NCBI GenBank assembly: GCA_002844335.1
Contig: CP019154.1
Location: forward strand, 2,108,001-2,172,000
Length of the DNA: 64,000 bases
Origin: Haloarcula taiwanensis
Lineage (GTDB): Archaea; Halobacteriota; Halobacteria; Halobacteriales; Haloarculaceae
Direction: 5' to 3'
The notes beneath the pieces were generated by a model. It saw only the letters and a program-made list of their open reading frames with translations. It did not search any database and was not told the origin of the DNA. The translations under genes were made by a program, and so were the position numbers. This document shows positions 34,297 through 42,236 of the stretch, one piece after another; position 1 is the first letter of the stretch; every line of letters begins with the position of its first letter.

Positions 34297-35223
34297 ATGG
34301 CTGGCCCCTCGCCGTCGGATGCTGCGTCGCTCTCGCTGGAGACCGCCCGCCGCCGAATCGGCAGTGTTGCCGGACCCATCGACCGGACGGACAGAATTCC
34401 GCTCTCCGTCGCCGTCGGACGCATTCTGGCGACAGATACGACAGCGAACGAGCCTGTCGAGGAGGCAGATATCTCGGTCGACGATACTGTCTTCGAACAG
34501 GGCCATCAGGTACGGCCCGGCGACGTGGGGCTGCTGCGGGCAACCGGCGTCTCCGAACTGCTCGTCCGCCAGCGACCGCAGGCCGGAATCATACCAACCG
34601 GTGACGAACTCCGACCGGATGCCAGCACGGCCAGCAAGGTCGAGACGGCGGGGTTCACGCTTGCTCAGTACGTCGACCGGTGGGGCGGGAAGGTGACCTA
34701 CCGGGACCCAGTCGCCGACGACGCGCCGGCGCTCCGGATGGCCATCCAGCGCGACCTTACCCGTGATATGATCGTCGTTACCGGAACGGAGCCGGGTGAT
34801 ACGCTCCGAGAAATCGTCGCCGAACTCGGCGAGGTGCTTGCGGACCGCCTCGCGATCGATCCCGGCCGTCGGGCCGGACTAGCCGTCGTCGAGAACCGAC
34901 CGGTAGTACTGCTGCCGGAGTCGGCAGGCGCTGCCCGCGTCGGCGCTGTTCAGCTCGTGCGCCCGCTCTTGAAGACGTTTGCCCATGCCCCGCTGTCTCC
35001 TCATCCCGAAACACGAGCGACGCTCGCAGCGCACGTCGACAGTCAGACCGGCATCGAGACGTTTACTCCGGTCGCCGTAAGCGACGGGACGGCAACGCCG
35101 CTGCCCGGTGTTGACCTCGCGACAGCGACCCGGGCTGATGGCTGGGTGTCCGTGCCCGCTGACGAGGCCGATATCGATGCCGGAACGGCCGTCACTGTCG
35201 AGGACTGGGACTACCTGCCCTGA
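34297..35223 (+). CDS. Degenerate MoeA-like molybdopterin-binding protein
   Basis: The 308-residue protein aligns in pattern with MoeA but is about 100 residues short. It keeps the start (RIPLSVAVGRILATDTTANE), the segment after domain II (VRPGDVGLLRATGVSELLVR), the GDEL motif (IIPTGDELRP) and a C-terminal domain. It lacks the NSAMDGYAV catalytic segment and domain II. TGGTSxG is replaced by VTGTEPGDTLR, and the PGNP motif is replaced by LLPESAG. It therefore probably binds a molybdopterin-type ligand without catalysing molybdate insertion, or has lost function. The ATG at 34297 is chosen over 34222, whose extension is not family-like. Confidence 0.72.
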   Translation: MAGPSPSDAASLSLETARRRIGSVAGPIDRTDRIPLSVAVGRILATDTTANEPVEEADISVDDTVFEQGHQVRPGDVGLLRATGVSELLVRQRPQAGIIPTGDELRPDASTASKVETAGFTLAQYVDRWGGKVTYRDPVADDAPALRMAIQRDLTRDMIVVTGTEPGDTLREIVAELGEVLADRLAIDPGRRAGLAVVENRPVVLLPESAGAARVGAVQLVRPLLKTFAHAPLSPHPETRATLAAHVDSQTGIETFTPVAVSDGTATPLPGVDLATATRADGWVSVPADEADIDAGTAVTVEDWDYLP

Positions 35224-35858
35224 GACGACGCCAGATCGAGCAACGTGGCGACGCGTCTGTCGCCGCGCACGCACCGTCCCGTCTCCGCCGGGGACCGCCG
35301 ACCAACGTGGACGCCATCAAGGCCTGCGTTCCACGCCGCACCGATGTCTGACGGATTGTCCCCTGCCAGCACGCCGCTGTGGCCGTTGTACCAGACACCC
35401 AGCTCCCGCATCGCCAGTTCGACCGGTTTCGGGTCGGGCTTCCAGCCGATATCGTCGTCACAGCAGACGACTGTTTCGAACCAGTCGGCGATGTCGAGAT
35501 GGTCAAGCACCGGTTCGGTGAGGTACTGCTGGCAGTGTGTGACCAGTCCGACCGGTGTATCGAGGGTTGCGAGGAACGCCTCGGCGTCGTCGTAGAGATA
35601 CGTCGCCTCCGCCCGAGCGACGGGGTCTTCCTCCTCGTGGAACAGCCGCCAGAACTCCTGCTGGTCGACGCCGCGCTCTGCAAGCGTCCGTGACCGTGTC
35701 CCACCGAATCCGTACCAGAGTGCATCCCGTTCGCGGTCGGTGAACTCGACGCCGAGGCGGTCGCCGACAGCACCCATCACCTTCCGAGGGTAGGCTGGCT
35801 CGATGTCGACGAGCGTCCCGTCGAGATCAAACAGCCAGAAGTCGTAGTCGGTGGTCAT
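35211..35858 (-). CDS. HAD-superfamily phosphatase
   Basis: The 215-residue protein has motif I WLFDLDGTLVDIEPAYPRK, motif II PVGLVTHCQQYL, the motif III lysine in IGWKPDPKP and motif IV VLAGDNPSDIGAAWNAG. An alpha-helical cap lies between. It resembles phosphoglycolate phosphatase-type enzymes. The 3' end overlaps the end of the MoeA-like gene (convergent) by 13 bases. Confidence 0.87.
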   Translation of the reverse strand: MTTDYDFWLFDLDGTLVDIEPAYPRKVMGAVGDRLGVEFTDRERDALWYGFGGTRSRTLAERGVDQQEFWRLFHEEEDPVARAEATYLYDDAEAFLATLDTPVGLVTHCQQYLTEPVLDHLDIADWFETVVCCDDDIGWKPDPKPVELAMRELGVWYNGHSGVLAGDNPSDIGAAWNAGLDGVHVGRRSPAETGRCVRGDRRVATLLDLASSQGR

Positions 35859-35965
35859 GAGGATACATCACTTGGAGACTCTCTAATAAAGTCTTTCGGG
35901 CCCTACGACCGGTTTTATTGCGTATAACTGCTCTGTAGCCATTGACTACGCAGCGGCGGCTCGTT

Positions 35966-36391
35966 TCACGTCACCCGGATCGAGCTACCAAGGTACTTGT
36001 TGGTCACGTCGCTGACCGAGTCGGCATTGAACAGCGACAGGTCGTCCGCAATCTCGGCTTTCAGCGCGTCGAAATACGCCTCGTCAGTCCTGAGTTCACT
36101 GAACGACGCCGAAACGACCTGACAGCCGAGTTCGTCTGCGACGAGCCGGCGGAAGTGCGGTTCGTCAGCGATTTCACCCCGCCAGAGCGTGTCCCGGAAG
36201 AACAGCCAGCCGCTTGTCCCCGGGTCGTCAGCCGCCCGGTACAGCGTCGTCTCGAACCGGTCAGGGTCGGTCCACAACCCATCTGCGGCTGGCTCCAGTC
36301 GGACCTCTACCCGGAAAACGTACCGCGCGGTCGCGCCGTCGGGCGCAGTCGGCTGGAGGGCAGCGAGTCTGTCAGTCGTGTCCACGGTCAC
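35966..36391 (-). CDS. LWR-salt protein
   Basis: The 141-residue protein matches the haloarchaeal LWR-salt family, named for its conserved Leu-Trp-Arg motif, here in LFFRDTLWRGEIADEPHFRR. The N-terminus (ARYVFRVEVRLEPAADGLWT) and the C-terminal strand (YLGSSIRVT) also fit. Nothing is known of its role beyond its restriction to halophiles. It begins four bases after the pterin-carbinolamine dehydratase stop, so the two share an operon. Confidence 0.83.
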   Translation of the reverse strand: MTVDTTDRLAALQPTAPDGATARYVFRVEVRLEPAADGLWTDPDRFETTLYRAADDPGTSGWLFFRDTLWRGEIADEPHFRRLVADELGCQVVSASFSELRTDEAYFDALKAEIADDLSLFNADSVSDVTNKYLGSSIRVT

Positions 36392-36395
36392 ACTG

Positions 36396-36674
36396 TCAGT
36401 CGTGGATGCCGTTCAAGCGCTCGGCGAGATCAATGTCGTTCTCGGTGATGCCACCGGCGTCGTGGGTCGTGAGTCGAACTTCGACCTCGCCCCAGCGGAT
36501 GGTCATCTCCGGGTGATGCCACGCGTCCTCAGCGATGCCAGCCGCAGCGCTCAGAAAGCCCGACGCGTCGAGATAGCCGTTGAACTCGAAGACGCGGACG
36601 ATCTCGTCGCCTTCCCGGGTCCACTCTTTCGGTAGTCGGTCGCTAATCTCTTCGTCAGAGAGCAGGTCTGCCAT
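36396..36674 (-). CDS. Pterin-4a-carbinolamine dehydratase-like protein
   Basis: The 92-residue protein has the PCD/DCoH signature: H53-H54-P-E-M (AWHHPEMTIRWGEVEVRL) and H71-D (THDAGGITENDI). The ATG at 36674 gives the standard family length. In archaea this enzyme may recycle pterin cofactors or take part in molybdopterin metabolism. It lies 41 bases downstream of hemA on the same strand and is coupled to the LWR-salt gene. Confidence 0.88.
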   Translation of the reverse strand: MADLLSDEEISDRLPKEWTREGDEIVRVFEFNGYLDASGFLSAAAGIAEDAWHHPEMTIRWGEVEVRLTTHDAGGITENDIDLAERLNGIHD

Positions 36675-36715
36675 ATCGACCACGTCGGACGGCGTGGGCA
36701 AAAAGGTGGGCGTGG

Positions 36716-38062
36716 TCAGTCGTCGGAGAGGCGGTCGAGCACCGCGTTCGGGATGTCGTCGCGCATGCCGTCCGGGATGTCTTCGACCGACATACCCTTG
36801 GTGAATTCGGGCTGGGTAGCCTGGTCGGGGCCGCCGAAGTCCGGGTCGAACAGCTCCAGCGCCGTGTGAATTGTCGACCAGTCGTCCTCCTCCGCGGCGT
36901 CGCGCAGGCTCTTGGTCGGTGCGGCGAGAATCTGCGAGACGATAGCGTCGGCCATCGCTTCGATGACTTCTGCCTGGTCCTCGTCGAAGTCAGCCGCGGA
37001 AAGTGCGCTGTTTATTTCTGCGGCTTTGACCTGTTCGGCGCTCTCGTACATCGTCGATATGACCCTGTCTGCGCGCTTGCGCTTGTACTGCGTGAGCAGC
37101 CGGTCGAACTCCTCGTCGACGATACGCTCGACCGCTTCGGCGGCTCGCTGTCGCTTGTTCCGCGTTTCGGCGGTCACCGACTCCAGCGCGTCGAGGTCGT
37201 ACACCGTCACCGACGGGAGGCGGTCCGCGCCGGCCGGAACGTCGCGCGGTTGTGCGATATCGACAATTGACACCTCGCCGGCATCGCTGAAAGTCCCGAT
37301 ATCGAACACCTGATCGCCGCTTCCCGTCGCCGAAATGACCGCACTGGCCTCGGAGACCGCCGCCTCGATGCCGTCGAGCGCCACCGCACTGGCGTCGATG
37401 TCGACCGATTCGGCGACGTGCTCGGCGTGTGGGACCGTCCGGTTGGCCACGAGCAGCCGGTCTACCTCCTCGCTGAGTGCATCGGCAGCGAGTTGGCCCA
37501 TCTCGCCAGCCCCGACGACGAGCGCTGTCTCGTTTGCCAGCGAACTCTCCTGTTTGAGAAGACGCACCGCGGCGGAGGCAATCGAGACGACGCCCTCGTT
37601 GATTTTTGTCTCCGTGCGGGCGCGCTCGCCGACGTGAATCGCTTTCGTGATGCCGTCTTCCAGCATCGGGCCGATGCCGCCGACGCCGCGGGCGGTCTCG
37701 TAGGCGGTCCGGAGCTGGCCGAGGATCTGGTCCTCGCCCAGCACAATCGATTCGAGCCCGGCGGCCACCCGGAGCAAGTGACGGAGACTCTCCTCGTGAC
37801 CCATCTCGACGACAACTTCGTCGGGCACGGCTCGGGTAAACAGTTCGAGCGCGTCGAGCCCATCCTCGTGATCAGAGACGACAACGTACCCCTCGGTACG
37901 GTTACACGTCTGCAGCGCAATCGCTTCTTCCACTGCGGGATTCGCGAGCAGGGATTCGACGGCGTGGCGCTCGCTGTCCGCCGCAGCAGTCTCTAATTGG
38001 TCGACGCTTGCGCGTTCATGGGAGATACAGACCCCAACGATTGCACCAGTGTCCCCTCTCAC
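36716..38062 (-). CDS. hemA: Glutamyl-tRNA reductase
   Basis: The 448-residue enzyme carries the catalytic Cys C53 (ALQTCNRTEGYVVVS), the shikimate/quinate-type NADPH-binding core (ALVVGAGEMGQLAADAL) and the dimerisation C-terminus with VDEEFDRLL. It reduces Glu-tRNA to glutamate-1-semialdehyde, the first step of the C5 route to tetrapyrroles. The GTG start overlaps the stop of the upstream precorrin-2 dehydrogenase gene by four bases. The two are translationally coupled and form a heme-through-siroheme operon with the Ahb gene. Confidence 0.95.
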   Translation of the reverse strand: MRGDTGAIVGVCISHERASVDQLETAAADSERHAVESLLANPAVEEAIALQTCNRTEGYVVVSDHEDGLDALELFTRAVPDEVVVEMGHEESLRHLLRVAAGLESIVLGEDQILGQLRTAYETARGVGGIGPMLEDGITKAIHVGERARTETKINEGVVSIASAAVRLLKQESSLANETALVVGAGEMGQLAADALSEEVDRLLVANRTVPHAEHVAESVDIDASAVALDGIEAAVSEASAVISATGSGDQVFDIGTFSDAGEVSIVDIAQPRDVPAGADRLPSVTVYDLDALESVTAETRNKRQRAAEAVERIVDEEFDRLLTQYKRKRADRVISTMYESAEQVKAAEINSALSAADFDEDQAEVIEAMADAIVSQILAAPTKSLRDAAEEDDWSTIHTALELFDPDFGGPDQATQPEFTKGMSVEDIPDGMRDDIPNAVLDRLSDD

Positions 38063-38706
38063 GTTTGATCACCAGGTAACTCTCCGGTCACGTCTCTAGC
38101 TACTTGCTCACCCTTGGACCTGCCACTATCTAAAGCCTTCCAAACTTCCCGTGACCTGACAACGAACCTAACGGCGTCACGCCGTTTGGCCGGCGGGACC
38201 CCTCGCTCGCGCAGGTCCTCACGGAGGTCGCCGACGAGTTCCGCCATCAGACCAGCGTTTCCGAACTCGTCTTCGAACTCCTCGCGAAGGTACTTCGATA
38301 GCGCTGGTGCGCGCCCGCCGGTTGCAATCGCGAGCGTCACCGGGTCGTCCCGTACCGTGGCCGGTACGACGACATTGCCAAACGACTGGCCACCGTGGTC
38401 GTCAGCGCGGTTGACGAGTGCGCCGTGGTCATTGGCGGCAGTGCTGAAGGCGTCGTTCAGGTCCGGGTCGTCCGTCGCGGCGACGACCAGCGCCGGGTCG
38501 GTCCGCTTGACCCAGTCCATGGCGTCCTCCGGGGTCGGTGCGGCCCGGACTTTTTCCGCGTCCGCGAACGCGCGATCATCGAATTCGGGACTGAGGACGA
38601 CGACGCTCGCCTCCGCGGCGAACGTTCGGGCCTTGCGCGCGCCGACCGGACCGCCGCCAACGACGAGTACCGTCTCACCCTCGAAGTCGTGCATGAGCGG
38701 AATCAT
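38059..38706 (-). CDS. Precorrin-2 dehydrogenase / siroheme synthase-like protein
   Basis: The 215-residue protein has the N-terminal NAD-binding motif VLVVGGGPVGARKARTF, the conserved ALVVAATDDPDLNDAFSTAA and NRADDH (Met8p/CysG-N signature), VVVPATVRDDPVTLAIATGG with APALSKYLREE, and a C-terminal helical part. It oxidises precorrin-2 to sirohydrochlorin and may insert iron. It sits between the AhbAB gene (47 bases upstream) and hemA (GTGA overlap). Confidence 0.92.
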   Translation of the reverse strand: MIPLMHDFEGETVLVVGGGPVGARKARTFAAEASVVVLSPEFDDRAFADAEKVRAAPTPEDAMDWVKRTDPALVVAATDDPDLNDAFSTAANDHGALVNRADDHGGQSFGNVVVPATVRDDPVTLAIATGGRAPALSKYLREEFEDEFGNAGLMAELVGDLREDLRERGVPPAKRRDAVRFVVRSREVWKALDSGRSKGEQVARDVTGELPGDQT

Positions 38707-38752
38707 CGGTTAGGGCTCCCTGATTCGACACTCCAGTCCGAGATGCGTACGT

Positions 38753-39808
38753 TCACGCGGTCTCGGTGTTCTGTCGCGCTCGTTCGTCCAACCTGATACC
38801 TGTCTTTTTCAGGATGCGAGTCGAGAACAGCGTGTCCCAGTCGTCCTCGGTCACGTCCCAGTGGTCGGCCATTCGGTCGCGGACCTGCTGGATGCGCTCC
38901 TGGCTCTCCGCTTCACTTCGCCCGTGGGTCATCGCGAAGAAGTTGTACGGCCAGACGCCGTCGTGGCGCGGCCGTTCGTAGCAGTGGGTCACAAAGTCGA
39001 ACTCGGCGATGGCCGGTCCCACTTCGTTGATGACTGCGTCGGGCACGTCCCAGACGGTCATCCCGTTCTCACTGTAGCCGAGCGCGTAGTGGTTCGGGAT
39101 GACGCCGACGCGGCGGACCTTTCCTTCCATGTTGAACCGCTGTAGCGTCTCCAGTACCCAGTCGACATCGGCGCCGATCTCGTCGGCCACGTCGGCGTAC
39201 GGTGTGGCAGTGACTGGGAGGCCATCTTGAATTTCAAGCACGAGATCAAGTTCGTCGGCGGTGAGAGACTGGCTGTCAGTCGGTGTCACATCCGGCCCTA
39301 AGTTCGAACAGTCGACTGCCTGCGTCTGTGGGCCCTCGACGGGGAATTTCGCGCCGACGTGGAACTCCTGCTGTTTCGGGAGATTGTACGTCTCCTCGCC
39401 GGTTTCAGCCTCGATGTCGGCCAGGACTTCCTCGACACGTCCTTCTTCAGCCACCGAGACCACGAACCACATGTTCAGATGCGGATGTGCTCGCTCGTAA
39501 TTGTGCGCGACCTCCGGGTACGCGTTTATAATTTCGGCATGGTCGTCGTAGCTCTCCTCGGGGGCGTGGGTCGCGACGAGCGTGGCAGTGCCGCCAATCG
39601 CTTCGGCGTTGATGAGTGCCCCGAACCGCGTGAGCACGCCCGCGTCGTCGAGGTCCTGTACGCGCGTCAACAGTTCGTCCGCGTCGATGTCGACACCGTG
39701 GTCGGTAAGCGCCGACGCGGCCGGCTCGAACGGCCGTTCGACGACCGGGAACCCCCCCTGAAAGGCGTTCAGCACGGCCCGGTCTACTGTTCCGAGGTCT
39801 TCGCTCAT
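38753..39808 (-). CDS. Siroheme decarboxylase, fused AhbA-AhbB type
   Basis: The 351-residue protein contains two tandem AsnC/Lrp-like units. Each has a winged helix (FQGGFPVVERPFEPAASALT; LPVTATPYADVADEIGADVD) and an alpha/beta domain (VATHAPEESYDDHAE; TVWDVPDAVINEVGPAIAEF). This is the pattern of AhbA and AhbB, the two subunits of siroheme decarboxylase, joined in one chain. The enzyme makes didecarboxysiroheme in the archaeal route to heme. The position directly upstream of the precorrin-2 dehydrogenase and hemA supports this. Members were formerly annotated as NirD/H-like or Lrp regulators. Confidence 0.85.
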   Translation of the reverse strand: MSEDLGTVDRAVLNAFQGGFPVVERPFEPAASALTDHGVDIDADELLTRVQDLDDAGVLTRFGALINAEAIGGTATLVATHAPEESYDDHAEIINAYPEVAHNYERAHPHLNMWFVVSVAEEGRVEEVLADIEAETGEETYNLPKQQEFHVGAKFPVEGPQTQAVDCSNLGPDVTPTDSQSLTADELDLVLEIQDGLPVTATPYADVADEIGADVDWVLETLQRFNMEGKVRRVGVIPNHYALGYSENGMTVWDVPDAVINEVGPAIAEFDFVTHCYERPRHDGVWPYNFFAMTHGRSEAESQERIQQVRDRMADHWDVTEDDWDTLFSTRILKKTGIRLDERARQNTETA

Positions 39809-39919
39809 AGCGCTATCTGGGGGTTCTGCGAATAAAAGCAGTCCGGGACAGGCGGGCGAATGCAGCCCGCACGCCCGGGTCGCCGGAGCGTTTTACCTCC
39901 TTGCGTCCCTACCCCAGAT

Positions 39920-40210
39920 GTGGTAATCTCGACAGCCGAACTGACGGTCCGGCTGCTGGTCTACCTGTTCGTCCTGATAGGGGTGCCGCTGTGGTTCGTT
40001 CTCATGTTCCGGCTCATGGACTACGCCGCACACGACACGCTTGTCGAGCAGTTCAGCGGCCAGCCCAACGGTCGCGACACCGGCCAGCTCAACGCCTACT
40101 TCGAACAGGCCGCCGTCGAAGCAACAAACTGCCGTATCTGTGGCGCAGCGAACGGCCCTGACTACACCTACTGTCACAACTGCCAGGAACGGCTGGTGAC
40201 CAGCGACTAA
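39920..40210 (+). CDS. Membrane-anchored zinc-ribbon protein
   Basis: The 96-residue protein has one N-terminal membrane helix (about 9-32, VRLLVYLFVLIGVPLWFVLM), a linker, and a C-terminal zinc ribbon with C71, C74 (CRICG), C85 and C88 (CHNCQE). The start is taken at the GTG at 39920, and the extension to 39860 is not acidic. The TTTTACC sequence at about 39890-39896 lies 27 bases upstream. No specific function is apparent. Confidence 0.68.
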   Translation: MVISTAELTVRLLVYLFVLIGVPLWFVLMFRLMDYAAHDTLVEQFSGQPNGRDTGQLNAYFEQAAVEATNCRICGAANGPDYTYCHNCQERLVTSD

Positions 40211-40215
40211 CGTAG

Positions 40216-40626
40216 CTACTCGCCTTCGACCCCGGTGACAGCGTAGCCGGCGTCCTCGATAGCTTTGAGAATCCCGTCGTGGTCGGCGCTCGCCTCGTAG
40301 TAGAAGACTAAGTCGAAGGAGCCGTTGCGCAGGAGCTGCTGGCACTCCCAGACGAACTCTTCGTCGTCCAGCGTGAGGCCCTGATGCTGGTTCGAGGCGA
40401 ACTCGGGGTCGTCGCTACCGGAGTAGACGAACGTGTCCGTCGGGTCCAGCCCCGCGCCCTCGGCGATGATTTCACCGACCTCGATGGTGGCCTGCATCAT
40501 CTCTATCTCGTCACTGCCGTCGTACTCCGTGTGGACGACAGCGCCGTTGAGCTGAATCTCGCCGGGCTCAAGCAGTTGTTTAGTCCGGCGGTAAAGGTCG
40601 TCGTCGAGTGCGTCGGCCTCGCTCAT
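40216..40626 (-). CDS. Conserved haloarchaeal hypothetical (DUF5778-like)
   Basis: The 136-residue acidic protein (MSEADALDDDLYRRTKQLLE at the start; FVWECQQLLRNGSFDLVFYY near the end) appears to be a haloarchaeal family that I associate, without certainty, with DUF5778. No enzyme motif is apparent. It is convergent with the zinc-ribbon gene and follows the cold-shock genes after a gap of about 175 bases. Confidence 0.6.
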   Translation of the reverse strand: MSEADALDDDLYRRTKQLLEPGEIQLNGAVVHTEYDGSDEIEMMQATIEVGEIIAEGAGLDPTDTFVYSGSDDPEFASNQHQGLTLDDEEFVWECQQLLRNGSFDLVFYYEASADHDGILKAIEDAGYAVTGVEGE

Positions 40627-40802
40627 ACCATGCGGTCGGCGGCCCTGTCCCTAAGACACTTCGGATTCCGAGCGCTGGTCGGCTCTACCCGAAGATATTC
40701 GGGCCGTGAGACGGCGCGGAGATAGCGATGAGAAGACACGCGCTACCGGAACGCGCCGCTCCATCGAGCAACACTCCTCATCGAAAAGCGAGTCGCTCTC
40801 GC

Positions 40803-40997
40803 CTACAGCCGCGTGAGGTTCTTCGCCCGCGGGCCTTTGTCTGCCTGTTCGATCTCGAATTCGACTTCTTGCCCTTCTTCGAGGTCTGGGCCGCCGACGT
40901 CTTCCATGTGGAAGAACACGTCTTCGTCGGCATCGTCGGTTTCGATGAAACCGTAGCCACCCGTATCGTTGAAGAAGTCGACAGTGCCTGTCGCCAT
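40803..40997 (-). CDS. Cold-shock domain protein, copy 2
   Basis: The 64-residue protein is a single cold-shock domain with RNP-1-like GGYGFIETDDADED and RNP-2-like DVFFHMED motifs, acidic as in halophiles. It binds single-stranded RNA or DNA and may act as an RNA chaperone. It follows a near-identical gene after only two bases, so it is transcribed with it. Confidence 0.95.
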   Translation of the reverse strand: MATGTVDFFNDTGGYGFIETDDADEDVFFHMEDVGGPDLEEGQEVEFEIEQADKGPRAKNLTRL

Positions 40998-40999
40998 GG

Positions 41000-41194
41000 T
41001 TACAGCCGCGTGAGGTTTTTCGCGCGCGGGCCTTTGTCGGCCTGCTCAATCTCGAATTCCACTTCTTGCCCCTCCTCGAGGTCAGGACCGTCGATGTCCT
41101 CCATGTGGAAGAAGACGTCCTCGTCGGAGTCTTCGGTATCGATGAAACCGTAACCGCCTGTGTCGTTGAAGAAGTCTACCGTACCGGTCGCCAT
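41000..41194 (-). CDS. Cold-shock domain protein, copy 1
   Basis: This 64-residue cold-shock domain protein differs from the next gene in only a few residues (IDTEDSD for IETDDAD; MEDIDGP for MEDVGGP). It is the first gene of a tandem pair. A strong TATA box (TTTTAATATA on the minus strand, 41219-41228) lies about 29 bases before the start, fitting a leaderless mRNA. Confidence 0.95.
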   Translation of the reverse strand: MATGTVDFFNDTGGYGFIDTEDSDEDVFFHMEDIDGPDLEEGQEVEFEIEQADKGPRAKNLTRL

Positions 41195-41218
41195 TGCAAT
41201 TTGAACGTTAAGCCGGGG

Positions 41219-41228
41219 TATATTAAAA
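41219..41228 (-). promoter_or_regulatory. TATA box of the cold-shock pair
   Basis: TTTTAATATA on the minus strand is centred about 29 bases upstream of the ATG at 41194. The surrounding 41195-41300 region is AT-rich and also contains GCGCATATATTTC, a possible promoter element for the divergent cis-prenyltransferase gene. Confidence 0.6.
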
Positions 41229-41309
41229 CTATGCGCATATATTTCACCATATTAGGCAGGAAATAACTGTACCCAGTCCCTTCCACAAAGCCCTTATTGA
41301 GTGGTTGAA

Positions 41310-42236
41310 ATGATTACAACGATGCTATCGAGGGGGAAGCGACTGGGATATGCGGCCTACGAGCGATTGCTCCAGTGGGAACTGTCAGGTACGCCCGACC
41401 ACGTCGCAGTCATTATGGACGGGAACCGGCGCTACGCCGAGAAACAAGGGACGAAGAAGCAAAAGGGCCACACAGAAGGGGCTCAAACGACGGAGGCACT
41501 GCTGAACTGGTGCGACGAACTCGGCGTCCGCGAGGTGACGCTGTACACGTTCTCGACGGAGAACTTCGACCGCGACCCCGAGGAGCGCGAACACATCTTC
41601 GACCTTGTCGAACAGAAGCTCCGAACGTTTGCCGACGCCGAACGGGTCCACGAGGCCGGCGTGTGTATCCGCGCCATCGGCGAGACAGAGATGCTTCCCG
41701 AGCGGGTCCGAGACGCTGTCGACTACGCTGAAGGGCGAACCGCCCGGTACGACCAGCTCAACCTCAACATCGCGCTGGCCTACGGCGGCCGGGCCGAACT
41801 GCTCGGCGCGGCTCGCGACATCGCCACTGCTGTCGAGGACGGGACTCTCGACCCGACGGATGTCTCCGCGGAAACCATCGAAGAACGGCTCTACGAGGGG
41901 CCGACCCGCGACGTCGACCTCATCGTCCGGACCGGCGGCGACGAACGCACCTCGAACTTCCTGCCGTGGCACGCCAACGGCAACGAGGCCGCCACGTTCT
42001 TCTGTACCCCCTACTGGCCGGAGTTCCGGAAAGTCGACTTCCTGCGAGCGATCCGGACGTACCAGAACCGAGAGCAGTCCTGGCGGACGACCCGTGCCGA
42101 GCGGTCGCTGGCACTGGTTCGTGCCATCGAGCAATCGGAGCTACCGACGGCCAAGCGGATGCTCGGGCGATTCCGTGACGCGCTCCCGAGTACCGAACGC
42201 GAGCAACTCGACGAAGAGTACGACCTCGCGGACTGA
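41310..42236 (+). CDS. uppS: Cis-prenyltransferase, catalytic subunit (UppS/DHDDS-like)
   Basis: The 308-residue protein has the catalytic aspartate in HVAVIMDGNRRYAEKQG (D37), the substrate-binding TLYTFSTENF and the LIVRTGGDERTSNFLPW motif. It adds isoprene units in cis to make the polyprenyl (dolichol-type) carrier lipid used in glycosylation. Unlike bacterial homodimers it lacks the C-terminal R-x-G motif (the region reads YQNREQSWRTT). The homologue on the opposite strand has that motif but lacks the catalytic Asp. The ATG at 41310 is used, and a GTG at 41301 is possible. Confidence 0.93.
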   Translation: MITTMLSRGKRLGYAAYERLLQWELSGTPDHVAVIMDGNRRYAEKQGTKKQKGHTEGAQTTEALLNWCDELGVREVTLYTFSTENFDRDPEEREHIFDLVEQKLRTFADAERVHEAGVCIRAIGETEMLPERVRDAVDYAEGRTARYDQLNLNIALAYGGRAELLGAARDIATAVEDGTLDPTDVSAETIEERLYEGPTRDVDLIVRTGGDERTSNFLPWHANGNEAATFFCTPYWPEFRKVDFLRAIRTYQNREQSWRTTRAERSLALVRAIEQSELPTAKRMLGRFRDALPSTEREQLDEEYDLAD

